Shown here piece after piece: positions 29,295-41,223 of a stretch of DNA of 64,000 nucleotides. The notes beneath the pieces are model-generated. The model ran no database searches, was not told the DNA's origin, and was given only the letters and a program-made list of their open reading frames with translations. Each line of letters begins with the position of its first letter. The first letter of the stretch is position 1. Source of the DNA: Paramecium tetraurelia (taxonomy: Eukaryota > Ciliophora > Oligohymenophorea > Peniculida > Parameciidae); NCBI RefSeq assembly GCF_000165425.1, contig NW_001798957.1, positions 62,001-126,000 on the forward strand, read 5' to 3'. The position numbers and the translations under genes were made by a program.

Positions 29295-30079
29295 TAATTT
29301 TATTAACAAGAAAAGCGCGAAAGAATTTTGTTGTATTTATTAATATATTTTCACTCAAAACTACTAGCATTTTAATAATGTATATATAATTGATTGCTTG
29401 ATTCCCATTCAAAGAGACTCATATATATAATTATATCATGTTTAATTTCCGATTCATTTTACTTTGATATAGCAATAATATTTGAATTATTTAAATACCT
29501 TTGATTTCATGATTATTTCTGATTTCTATATTATTATTAAATTCAAAAGTTTTAGAAACAGGGTCTTAATAAATTCAATTTCATCTTTGAAAATGCTATT
29601 AATAAATGCATACATCTTTAAAATTCAATTCAAATATGTTTTTGTACATTCTAATACCAAAGTAGTTCTGAGAAAATGATTATCTCCGTAACGATATGAA
29701 TACAATTAAATTTACAAAATTGAATAAAAAATCAAGATTAAATAGATATTGAACTTTTTAAATTTGGAATTTTAAATTTAAATCAAGTGACTATTATTAT
29801 ATACTTGCATACTAATTATACTAGATAAGTATTTATAGATTATAAGTAAACATTGCAAATTAAATCAATACCAATTTCAATAATTGGCATGAATTTTAAA
29901 ATGATAGTATTTTAAATCAATCAAATGAATAATCAATTTATATTCCAAACACTACTATGATCATAGAAGGAGGATCCTTGGGAATACTATCAGCTGGAAA
30001 ATTTGAAAATTCAATAATTTAAATGGTATAAAATATGTAGATGGAATTTATTTATGTTTTAATGTATTATGTTAATGTA
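29295..30079. other. Intergenic, AT-rich
   Basis: About 785 bp between the B-box gene and the uL5 gene. No convincing gene. A short minus-strand segment near 29960-30010 reads FPADSIPKDPPSMIIVVFG and is slightly richer in G+C, but it has no start or context; it might be a gene relic or 3' UTR sequence of the ribosomal gene region. Confidence 0.4.
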
Positions 30080-30708
30080 TCAATAGACATTTCCTTCAAA
30101 GGTTTATTTGAACCATTCCATGGCTTCCTTTTTGCTCACTCTTTGGGCAGTTCCGAGTCTTGCATTTCTTGACTTTCTTTGAGCAACTCTCAAACCTGGT
30201 CTGGACAAGACGACATAGAAGTCCATACCGAAAATACCTACGCGATATTTATATCATTAATACCTGTATATGGGTCGTATTTCAATCCCAAATCAATATG
30301 TTCTTGAATACCAAAACCAAAGTTTCCTGATTCAGAGAAATTTCTCTTTTTCAATTCCATTTCCTTAACTCTTAATCCTCTAAATAAGATGTCTTTTGCT
30401 TAATCTCCTCTAATTGTACAGAATACAGAAATCTTTTCATTTCTTCTGATACCAAAGGATCTGACTGTGTATCGTGCCTTACCGAACACAGGCTTTTATC
30501 CTGTTAAATCCTCTAAAACTTTGGCAGCTTTAGTCAATTTATCACCAGACTCACCAGCACAAATGTGAACCATCAATTTTTCAATTCTAATCTTTCTCAT
30601 CACATTTTCCTTAGTTTCTTGTGGTTTGACAACTTTAGCTGGGGCTTAGGCCTTTGCTTCTGGCTTAGCTTATTATGTTTTTCCTCCTTTTGCTTATGGT
30701 TAAGACAT
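30080..30708 (-). CDS. RPL11: Ribosomal protein uL5 (RPL11)
   Basis: 200 residues from ATG (complement 30706-30708) to TGA (complement 30080-30082), one 26-nt intron at 30238-30263. A Lys/Ala/Gln-rich N-terminal extension of about 35 residues precedes the conserved core: [69 protein letters not shown]. This is the universal uL5 protein of the large subunit, at the central protuberance where it contacts 5S rRNA. Length and motif order agree with eukaryotic RPL11 except for the extension. Confidence 0.95.
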
Positions 30709-31172
30709 CTCAAATTTAATTAAAAAAATCTTTATTTTTAAAATCACACATTTAATATTTTTATGCTTGTTATTTTTTCCCTCTCATTATTGAAGGAATG
30801 GAATTGGAAATTGATAAAAACACTTCATTTTGATAATGAGGCTGTAATACAGAGGTTTTAGTTTTTAAGTCTAATTAAATCGAAATAAATATTGATGATT
30901 TTAGATTATGTTTTAGTCTTGAAAATATTAAAAATGAATATGTTTCTCATTAAATAAATAGATTTTGCAATTATATTTATATATTTTATTTTTGATTTGT
31001 ATTTATAAATGTGCTGCTTATCATATTTAATAAAATTATATAATACGTTAAGAATGGGGAATATTTAAGCCTATATAAACTATCACACAGAACTTTCATT
31101 CACATAGGATTTAGATGATTAAATTCACCTTTGCGAGGCGACATCTCATCCTTCATTAGGAAAAATATAAAT
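30709..31172. other. Divergent promoter region, uL5 and pseudokinase
   Basis: About 460 bp of AT-rich DNA between two divergent starts. I see no ORF of note; presumably it holds both promoters. Confidence 0.5.
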
Positions 31173-32352
31173 ATGGAAGACTAAAGAAAACTCATCATTA
31201 AAACTATTTTCATTTGTAATTTTTATGAATAAATCTAGACAAGACATATTTATCACTCCGATTCTACTTTATTATAGATTCATTAATAGAGATGTTCATT
31301 GTAACATCCAAATTTACTTTAATACTATGCATGCACATAGACAGAGCCATCATTTTGTGGAAGCGTCGAAAGTTAGAATTTCTTCTTTGAATATCAGCCC
31401 TGCACTCTTTAGAAAGTTTTAGATGAACGAACAGGACCATTTCCAGAAATTGATATATGGAAGGTAAAATTATAAAATATATTATAAAAGTTCTTAGAAT
31501 AATTGGTTGATGTCTTGGATTACTTGGAAGAAAACCAATGTGTTCATGGTAACATTAGTATAGAAAATATTTTTGTAAATGAGGAGAGCACAATTAAAAT
31601 TTTAGATTCTTTTAATAAATAATTAACTGATTATTTATTAAAATAGGATGTTTATGATTTAGCCTCAGTCATAATAGAACTTATGACAAAATAAAGTATG
31701 TTTCAAGTTTTAAAATTTAGAATTTCATAAATAATACAAAGAAACCCTAAAATCCTTAACAGATTAATATTCCCTTTAATTACTATCCATTTTAGCAAGA
31801 ATGCTTAGCAACAACCCAGATAAACGACCTAGGTTTAAAGACTTGTCAGTATCAATCAAAAATAGAGCCACTCAGCCTATTCAAGAGAGTCAAAAGATGG
31901 AATAAGTTTAGCTATCTTTTCATATAAAATAAAACTTGAATGACACAAGCTCTACAAATATATTAGTCTAGAATAACACCTATACATATTTATTGGATAA
32001 TACAATTAATTACTATCCAAAATAAGTGTTTCCTGAACTCAAGTTTCCTATAAATTAAATTTAATTTGTGAAAAAACAGAATCATTTGGTGGGAGTAGGG
32101 CAATTTAAGGTTGATTATTAAGAAAACCAAAGCGATACTGTTGATAGGAATAATAAACCAAGTCTACATGGGTCTTAGGCTTCGACAATAAATAGTCACC
32201 ATAGATCCTTTTTGGAAACCTATAGAGGAAATATTATTGCTACTAAATAGCCATGTTGCTTAAATAAAAAAAATATTTAATAGTAAAATAGCTTGGACTA
32301 AAATATTTTTATCTAAGATGATTTAAATAAAACGAGTTCTACTTTTTACTGA
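31173..32352 (+). CDS. Divergent protein kinase-like protein, probably catalytically dead
   Basis: About 375 residues from ATG 31173 to TGA 32350-32352 with an intron at 31696-31720 (25 nt) and a likely in-phase one at 31464-31490. No Gly-rich loop and no VAIK lysine are visible in the N-lobe. The catalytic loop reads CVHGNISIENIFV, so the HRD aspartate is replaced by Asn. The Mg-binding DFG is replaced by ILDSFNKQ. The C-lobe is still kinase-like (DVYDLASVIIELM; LARMLSNNPDKRPRFKDLS). Family logic therefore predicts a pseudokinase scaffold. The tail of about 130 residues is Ser/Asn/Gln-rich. The next plus-strand gene is a PAS membrane protein. Confidence 0.72.
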
Positions 32353-33093
32353 TTAACTGAAATGATATTTATGTTTGTTATAAGAAATAATGATTATGAT
32401 TCTCGAACCTATTGGAAAAGACAAAATCTTTAGTGAGCCAAAAGTAAAAGTGTTACTATCTCCATTCCTTCCCTATCAACGATAATTTTTTTCGAATGTT
32501 TTAGTTGTTAATATTTTTTGAAATTTAATTTTAGTATGATTTTGGCTGGTGAAGAAATTGCAACTGTTTTAAAATTCTTTAATTTCATCTAATATTTCTT
32601 TTTAGGGTATTTTGTGAAAAGTGAGGACAGGCTTGAAATATCGAAATAGTTTATATATTTGATTAAAAGGGAAAAATAAAGTTTACAATTCCATTAAACT
32701 TATTTATGTCCATAATAATTTTAAAATTAATTTTTTTTTAATATTTTTCCATGGAACATTTTAACAAACACAATCTTCTTTATTCTTTATTTGAGGAGTC
32801 AAATATAATTTAGATGATTCTACAAAGGATCAAAATGATGATCAAAAATCAAATTTTTGTTTGTAGAGTTTGAGATTATATTAGCTCTCCATTTTATCCA
32901 TCTAAAGTGCGATTCTCCAAGTTGATCTAAAAATAGCACAAATGACATTTATAAAAAAGAAATATATATTTCATTGAGGAAATTGGCAATCAAATTTGAA
33001 TCAATACTCATTAGTGTTAAATAATAAGTATATTAAGAATCTTAATATTACGATAAATTAATTTCACTAAATGAATTTTTAACTTTTATATGA
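32353..33093 (+). other. Region probably holding 5' exons and promoter of the PAS gene
   Basis: An ATG at 32751 opens a frame of about 34 codons followed by a possible GT...TAG intron and a further open piece, but I could not connect it to the main PAS frame, which opens after a TGA at 33091-33093. The upstream 400 bp is AT-rich with nothing recognisable. Confidence 0.35.
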
Positions 33094-36000
33094 AAAACTA
33101 AAATCTTAATTATATAAATTATATTACAATAAAGCTATGAAACAATACCTTAAGAAAATACTTCACTTGAGACTAGCAGAGTTATTAGATCATCTATATT
33201 TTCACGACATAAAGTCCTAAATAAATATAATGATAATAGCAATATTTTTAATGTAAAAGCTATATCTCCTATTTTGGCCTTCATAATCTCAGACAAAACA
33301 CTCAGATGTATTAATAATATTATGTTTTAGGAAGTTTACTTAAATATTAGTGGATCCCTTTTTTCTTGGATTACTTTTTAAAAACCATTAGAAATGATAA
33401 ATTCAGTCCAATTAAATATTCTTATTAGCGTATTATATACATTTCTACATTCAACCATGTTCATAGTTTTTTGCTTTTCCCTATATAATTGGTAAATAAT
33501 TTCAAAAGTTTTTACATTTTATATTTCATACTTTTAGTTGTTAATCTTATATCACACTGAAATACATCATCTAAATTAAAAGTTTGATTTGCCAATTACT
33601 GTACCATTGGGTGTATAACTTTACATTAACTACTTGATTATTGTTTATTGTTCGCGTAATTACTTTATCATTTCATAACAACATATGCTTAGACGATATT
33701 CATTTTATAATTATCTAATTGTACTTGCCGATTTTTTATATTTTATTACGTTTTCACTATGCTCTGATTATGTATCCAAATATTCATTGTTGTTGCTGAG
33801 TTTTGTATACTTTATAGATGCCATTATTATGTAACCATATTGCATTAAAATAAATGTACTTATCGATAATAATAATTATAGCTCTTTTACATAGGAGCAA
33901 CATCAGTTTTTCTTATATCAGTAGTTATTAGGATAGCACTTTGGTAGGAGTCTTTATACACTCAATTTTATACTATTAGCTTGATAGTACCTCTCTGTTC
34001 CTATGTCCTTATGAAAATTTATTCAACTATTTGCGACAATATATTCCAGTAAAAGCTTTCAATATCCTTAATCCTACATTTAGGAGAGATAATTAACCAC
34101 CATAATTAAACTTCAATCTAAAAGGGAGTGGGAGACTATATAATAAAACAGTTTATAGATGTGTAGACTTTGAATGTTTAAAGTATACTTCAATTGCTAG
34201 AGTTTCATTTAAGAAATTTAGAGAAAACTGGTGATTTGGAAGAAATCTAGTTATATAGAATCCTATTAAAGCATGAAATTTAGGGAACTTATTTATAAAG
34301 CTTATTGGAGACAAAAAGATACTAGATTCAAAATAGAAAACATTCATTGTTTTTTAAAACAATTGGATTTTTAATTAGTAAAAAGTACGATTAATAGATT
34401 TAAGATTTGTATTCAGGTGAGAGTAAGTCTGCCTAAAATCATCATTATTAAATTATTAAGATCAAGGAGACTGATAATTTATTTTAAAATTACGTTGGCC
34501 TATTCACTAGTTTACTTGAGTAAAAGATATACATTTGGAATTAATTATAATAGGGGTATGATAAAATAGAGAACACTGTAAACGATTTAACTAAAATGTA
34601 TGAGATCCTTAATAAATTGAATTACTAAATTCTTTCAATTTTAGAACCTTAGGAGATGGGATAAATCTTAAAAGTGTAAACATTAAAAAGATTCAATATT
34701 GTAGAATTAAGATTGCTATCTCTTTACTATTCTTTTCTATTAAATGATTACTAGTAAACTAAAAATGTTGAAATCTACATTGAGGAATTGATAAGAATGG
34801 AAAACAATTAAATCACTTCATCACTTTTAAATTTAAATATCTTGAATAATGATTAAATTATTATTAGTTCCAGTATTTTAGAATAAACAGGAAAAATGAT
34901 CAAATCTAATACTGAAGAGATTAGTAGATTTTTTGGATATGATGAAAATTATAAAAAATAGAATCTTACTCTTATTAATTTGTATATGCCAAAGTTTATC
35001 AGTTAAGATCATGATAAATTTATTTAGAAGTTTATAAATAAAGGAAATTCAACTTTATACAATTAAGGAAAATAAGTTTTTTGTAAAGATTATGAAGGAT
35101 TCATATTTCCGATAATGTTAAGCTTTTTGCATATAAATGAAAAATCTGAAGACTTTATCTTGACAACGTCTTTGTAAAAAATTAAGTCAAATTAAGATTA
35201 TATTCTTTTTGACTAAAATGGAAAAATCTTAGGAATTTCTAAGTATGCTTATTCTATTTTAATCAACAGTCAGACTCACAATGGTTCCACTTAATCATTT
35301 TAATCGGCAATAGATTAATCTATTTATGAATGTTATATATAATTTTGGATTCCTAATGTAGATACCTTAATTTAGAATTCTAACTTTGATCATGATAAAG
35401 GTTAAATTAATTAATTGATTCTTGAATTATCAATATTAGCGAACTTCATGCAATATTTATATTATTTTAAATAATACCAAAATATTAATCCTCATTTTAG
35501 TAAAGAGGCCTCTTATTTTCAGGAATTCTTGCAATATTTTAAAAGATAATTGTCTAATCAATCCTATATGATTAGTGTTTTTTAGTATGAAGTTCAAATC
35601 TAAATGCATCTATTGCCTACTGGTTAATTCTACTACATTTGCAGCATGTCAAAATAATAAAAGGATGTTTAATCGATGCTCAGTTTTGATAAAGAAGCAT
35701 CAACGTATTAGGAAGAGTTAATGAACAAATAATATCATGATCGTGCTCAAACTCCAATTATACAAATATCGCCAAAATTAATTACAGAACTAGAAAAAAG
35801 CACTGAAATGGCACTATTAACTAATAGAGTGATAGAAAAGCAATAATTGATCAAAGAAATAACTACAGATAGAAAAGATGAATAGGTGTTATCTAATAGA
35901 AACAGTTAATAGATTATTAATAAGCATAATAGCAGCTAGTATGAAAGACAAAAAAGTGATGCTATAATAGAATTTGATGATTAAAAAATATCATAATCAA

Positions 36001-38012
36001 GTCGACAGCCAAAAAATACTAACTCTTAGGTGTAGGATTAAATCAGAGACCTATAACAAAATAAAGGGTAATGTGTTTCTATTAAAAAGATTTGGATTAT
36101 TACTACATTCCTATATTTTAGTATATATTTATTGGTAGTGGTAATGTTAAGCATTTTATCTTTACAAAATTAATTGTTATAATACGATATTGATTTGGTT
36201 AAAATCCCCGATTAATTCAATAGACTCTATTGTTCATTTGCTACTATAGGATAAATGGATTTAGAAAGGTCATTATTGGGGAAAGATTACGGACCGTATC
36301 TAAGTTACAGAAATATAAATGATGCTAAAAGTATAAGAAATGAAATGGAAAGTATGATGACAAATTTAAAAAACAGATTCTCTATTTTAGAAAATGAGAA
36401 CAGACTGTAAAATCTAACTGTTAGAATTCCAACTCAGTTTAACTATAATGAATTAGTAGTAACAATAATATAATTTGACATGATTGCTGATATTTATACT
36501 GAAGAATTATATTAACACATTGTTCAAAGTTTTAATGACTCTTTAATTAATAGGCTTTCACTTATAGATCAATACTATAAACTTTAATTTCTCAAAGCTA
36601 ATCTTATCAACCAAATAATCTCATCTTAAAATTTAATAAATGAAATTGTTGTTGAGATTTAAAACTCACAAGGTATAACTATGACGATACTCTATATTTT
36701 ATTGAGTTTTAAGTTATGTTTTGTATCAGGAGGCATCTTTTGTTTAATCTAATTATGGAAAAAACCTTTTTCAATAATTTAATTGTAAGTCAAGCTCTTA
36801 AGTTATATATCTGAAGAGTAAATTAAATTGAGTATCAGTGCAGCTAAAGAAGCAAAATAATTAATTTTTCATCCCTATAGATGGAAAAGAACCAACTATT
36901 TGATTGAATGCTATCAAAAAACTGTTGTTTAGGATCAATAAGGCATTCTTACTAAAGTGTAAAATAATATGGCTGCTACCAAAAAGAATAAATAGAATCT
37001 ATAATTGCTTGACTACTAATTTAATTATTTAAGTATATATCTCAAAAATTTCATGTATCTTATATTACTTTTAAGCTTTATATTATCAAGTTTTTTGTAT
37101 ATGAAGTATGGCATAGATTCAAGTTAATAAGAAATTTCACTCACAATTTAATTTGTTTAATTCAAATAGGACTTGGATTCCTTGGTGATTTTAAGTTAAC
37201 TAATAAAAACTAATTCAATTTTATCAGGGAAAGTCCGTGAGTTGGGTTTTCTAGATTTAAATCCTGAACTTTTGGATCCAAATAAATATTTTCATACATT
37301 GGAAACCGAATTATTAGATTAATTCAAAATAAAATCAGAGAAAGCTTAAGAAGTTAACTAATATATTTACTAAAGTATAATAAATTCTAAGAAAATATCT
37401 ACTAGTGATAAATAAATACTCTAAGCCTTATATTAGGAGGACTTATGTTCTGTGATGGCAGAGGAACTTCCATTTTGTAATTTCACTAATAATTAATTCT
37501 ACTATTTCCCAGATTATCCAACTCCAAATAATGGAGATAACAATAGAGAAATCTTTAGGAATGGAATTAATGGCATTTTTTAAAAGTAAATATAAAATTC
37601 ATATAATAGATTATTAGTGATCCTTTAATCCTATTACTAATAAGAATTGCAAGGACTCAGAAATACTGATTAAAATGAAACTGAATATTTGTTATCGACC
37701 CCAGAATTTAAGCATTATATTTAAGAATACTTTTTCGACATTAACAAAGCTGTTGTTAAGTTTTATGATACTATTTTAGGATCAACAATTGATATATTAC
37801 AAAATGACTTGATAAATGCTCAATTCTATTATTTAATCTTTGGAATATCTGTTCTAGTTGTTTAGGGTACTTTATAAATATAAAATTTGTCCAAAATACA
37901 AAAACTGGTCTAAGCTAGTAAATTTGCATTTATTTTGATGCCTTAGGAATCTCTAACTGAAGCTAAATGTATAGCTATAATCAAATCAATCATATATTAA
38001 TATGAGCTATGA
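33094..38012 (+). CDS. Large multi-pass membrane protein with central PAS domain
   Basis: One frame, with a 26-nt intron at 33856-33881, stays open for about 1630 codons to TGA 38010-38012; the true 5' end is unresolved. The N-terminal part holds several hydrophobic helices (LISVLYTFLHSTMFIVFCF; LIVLADFLYFITF; SVFLISVVIRIALW). A cytosolic helical region leads to a PAS-like domain near the middle (ISRFFGYDENYKKQNLTLINLYMP is split here: SRFFGYDENYKKQ then LTLINLYMPKFI; QDYILFDQNGKILGIS). Helices after the PAS region include IWIITTFLYFSIYLLVVVML, MTILYILLSFKLCFVSGGIF, NFMYLILLLSFILSS and YYLIFGISVLVV. No kinase, cyclase or GGDEF domain is seen, so this is probably a sensor or scaffold. Similar long PAS membrane proteins are abundant in ciliates; ligand unknown. 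Confidence 0.75.
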
Positions 38013-38235
38013 TTAACTTTAAAATATATGTAATTATGCAATTTATTAATTCAAACTTTTAAAAATTTATAATTTTTTTTTTCTTATTACTGAGTTATTT
38101 TATTTTCAGACCAAAATAAATAAACCAAACAAAATGATTATTTTTCTTTATTTAGTTTAAGAAATTCTGGTTCTAAAATATATAAAAAGGTTAATTTACA
38201 ATTTTTTTATAAATAATGTTAATAAATTGATTATT

Positions 38236-39540
38236 TCAAGTATTTATCCTTCCAAAGATATCAAGATTTAACTCAGGTTAACTGATTTTGATCATGCCTA
38301 CAAACTACAACATTTTTGCAAGGGTAGCACCCAAAATAGTGTAACATATTGCAAATCCATATATTACAGCCAGTTTTTGATAATCTTGAAATTATTAATC
38401 ATATTACACTCTAATTTCCATTGACTCAAAACACAAATAACCCAGATTTCAAAGATGTTTGTAGACATTGATAAAATTCCAAATGATAATCCCAAAGTCC
38501 TTTAATTTGCTTTTTGAATACCAATTAATATGGTGCTTGAGATCTTTTATGATAATATTGAAATTTACAGATAAGATTGTTTGATTGTATTATTACATTG
38601 TGATAGTTAGAATTGAAATGAATAATCTGAGATCTTTTAAACTATTATAACAGATCAGCTAAAGTGTGCTTAGAATAAAGTAAATTAAAGAACTAGATGT
38701 AGCATTAGTTAAATATTAAAGAGCATCCATCTAATTTTTTATTTTATGTCCCAGTCTATTGGCAATCAATAAAGCTAAATTTCACTTTATTTATACACAA
38801 AATAATTGGGAATTCAGAAATTGTAAAAGTCAGAACAACTAACCACACATCTGTGGTTTCATTAGTATCTTTGTTGTATTTATAATAGAATAAAGACAGT
38901 TTAAATTATTCCCAGATCTGAATGATACTTATTACAGCACTGGCAGCAGCTGAAATAAGAATTACATCAGTTTTACACACATCTTTCATAGCTTACAACA
39001 TATTGCTCTTACTGGATATTGGAATCTATTATAATTCTGGGATTTTTTCATAAATATCCTACCTAAATATTGGAAATGATCTATGAATGCATATTGCCAA
39101 AGATAATAGTATTACAAATGGAATCATAGATAATATTAGTTAAATGTTCTTTTCATATTTGAGTTTATTCTAATTAAGAGTGACTATTTCTTGGAAGAAA
39201 AATAAAAAGACACACAACAATCGACCACCACATTCAAATTAATAAAATTTTGAAATTTACCTAAAATTTGGTAATAAATCTGTTACTAAGGTATTTCATT
39301 TTAATTGAAATGCTTTGAAATCATTGTTAAAATAATTATGATTTACAATTATTGACCCAGAATTTAAAACCCTATAGCAAAATATAGATAATCCTCTACT
39401 TCTTAATAGATATTTGCTATAAAATAGATATAGGAAACTATTGTTAACCATTATCCTATGAATAGAAAATTTAAATTAAATTAAACGTGATATATAATAA
39501 AACCACTTAAAGCAGGACAAATTATCTTCAAAATTGACAT
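38236..39540 (-). CDS. Multi-pass (seven or more helices) membrane protein with one in-frame TGA
   Basis: From ATG (complement 39538-39540) to TGA (complement 38236-38238). Introns of 26 nt (donor just after NEIPQ) and 22 nt (after FPIIL) join three exons into 419 codons, exactly divisible by three. Hydrophobic helices: WLTIVSYIYFIANI, YLYFAIGFQILGQQ, LLCVFLFFFQEIVTL, ILSMIPFVILLSLAICI, VILISAAASAVISIIQI, VWLVVLTFTISEFPIIL, SSLIYFILSTLQLICY, AVIYGFAICYTILGATL. A TGA (complement 38449-38451) interrupts the frame between VYKHL and NLGYLCF about 70 codons before the end, while the reading continues convincingly after it. It is either a young nonsense mutation, a sequence error or an unusual intron. 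Receptor-like topology, but no family recognised. Confidence 0.6.
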
Positions 39541-39928
39541 AATTAAATAAAAAAATATCTAGTTCACTTCCTAGTATAAACTAAGATTCAAGTAGTAATA
39601 AGCAATGAAAGTATTCTAAAAATTAGAAAAGTAAATCATCAAAAATAAAAATCTGATTGTGGATTGTTTAATCATCAATTAAATATATTATTAATGTAAT
39701 TTTATAATAAACTATTTCCATTTAACATCATTTATTTGATAAATTTGTTATTGGCAATTAGCAAAAATAAACTAAATATTATTGGAATAGCGTGACATTG
39801 ATTCTTCTATTAGTTAACTTAGTGAATACTTTTATTAATTATAAAATCATTTTGAACCAAAATTGGCATCGAGTTTTTTGAGACATTTATTTGTTATACA
39901 TTATATATATTTTTTTGAACTGTTATCA
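39541..39928. other. Intergenic, AT-rich
   Basis: About 390 bp between the small Cys-rich gene's stop and the membrane protein's start on the same strand. I see nothing beyond AT-rich sequence; it should contain the promoter of the 38236-39540 gene. Confidence 0.5.
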
Positions 39929-40171
39929 TCATTCAAACAATTTTTCATCTAAATTTAACATTTTATTTACATTTTGGGCAATTTCAGTATCATCAAAATC
40001 TTAATTACAAAGTTGAATAACTGAAAAGCAATACTCATCTTAGATACAAGATTAAAGTTCTTATTTGCAAATTGATTTTATGCATGAAAACTAATTCATT
40101 TCTGACTCTCCAACCCTCCTCGAGGATGTTAATATGATAAACAGGTGTGAGAGTAAAATTATCTTGTTCAT
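39929..40171 (-). CDS. Small secreted cysteine-rich protein
   Basis: An 80-residue frame from ATG (complement 40169-40171) to TGA (complement 39929-39931), using several TAA/TAG Gln codons. The start MNKIILLSHLFIILTSS is a plausible signal peptide. The mature part contains five regularly spaced cysteines at residues 30, 35, 42, 48 and 55 (spacing 4, 6, 5 and 6 residues), then an acidic helical end (DFDDTEIAQNV). An odd Cys number suggests a dimer, or a downstream exon with another Cys. Sits 82 bp downstream of the phosphatase gene on the same strand. No family recognised; could be a surface or secreted peptide. Confidence 0.5.
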
Positions 40172-40253
40172 AATATTAATAAATTTATAAAAGTACTATA
40201 AAAATACTTAATTGAGTATTGAAATAAAAATGAGGTTTATTTTAATAATTCAA

Positions 40254-41047
40254 TCATCCAGAAAATAGAGTAGCACTTCTTATTTTATTACTAACTTTAG
40301 AAACTACTTCTAAATGAGTTTAGGTTTTTTTGTGCTTTATATCTAAATCTGTAATATCATTATCTTTCTTTACAACATTACCTTCACTCAAGGTGTCTTC
40401 ATCCATTGCTTCTTGTTAGATTTCTAAAGATTTTTGGTTTTCTGAGAATAATGTAGTTCCAATATTATTTTCAAATTAATGAAGGTGTTAAGCAATAGGT
40501 CTCAGATCTTTTTTCTTTGATAAATATTTAAGAAAAGGAATTAATCTTAGAAGACAATCATCATCATCTGAATCAAGATAGGAGGGTATAAGTAATCCAT
40601 TTTCTTGGCATCTATCAAAGGCATTAGGATTATTCTAATATTTATAGGAATTTTTACATCTATGAAAATTATATCCTCCATAGGTCTATCTAGTAATGAC
40701 AAATCTTTGAAGCAAACTCCATTGATAAATTGGCAACTTCCTCGAGCGTAATAATCTGATATCAATCTATTGTTGTCAATGAAGGCTAACACTTTCTCAC
40801 AGTAAACTTCGTAACCTGCAGTAAAGATTATTATTTCGTAATCTCGGCTAGCTTCAATTAAGAATTAATTTAAGTGTGGTCTAGTTCTTAAATAGATTTT
40901 GTATTCTTATCCTTTATGATTTACTTTCAGTAGGGCTTCATGCTAAAAACTATTATTTTCCTTAAACTCGCAATGAACCAAGGTTTCATCTAAATCTAAA
41001 ACAAGCACCTTTTTTTTCGAGTGCATTTTTGGAGATTGAGCAGGCAT
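40254..41047 (-). CDS. SCP/FCP-type haloacid-dehalogenase phosphatase (NIF-like)
   Basis: 256 residues from ATG (complement 41045-41047) to TGA (complement 40254-40256), one 23-nt intron at 40635-40657. The catalytic signature VLVLDLDETLVHCEF (DxDxT/V) lies near residue 20; YLRTRPHLNQFL, YEIIIFTAGYEVYCEKVL, and the later FIDNNPNAF with SDDDDCLL supply the remaining HAD motifs. This is the small CTD-phosphatase/Dullard family, which removes phosphate from serines of the RNA polymerase II tail, lipin or SMAD-like targets. Expected Mg2+-dependent phosphatase. The C-terminal 60 residues are charged and variable. The start may lie further upstream, since the frame stays open for about 40 more codons. 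Confidence 0.9.
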
Positions 41048-41223
41048 GTATTATTTTGAAAACTTGCCCCTGAAGTGTTCATAGCAATTTTTGAAAATAG
41101 CCATAATACTCATAATATAATGTAAAATTAAGTATGAATAAAGGATTGAATATTTTATAAATTAAATCAGAGAAAACTCTCTTTATTCTTACTAAAGAAT
41201 GAAGGAAATCAATATTTAAATAA

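Noticed and set aside
29482-29679. 65-residue plus-strand ORF
   Set aside because: No protein-like composition, no neighbour context; expected by chance in AT-rich DNA.
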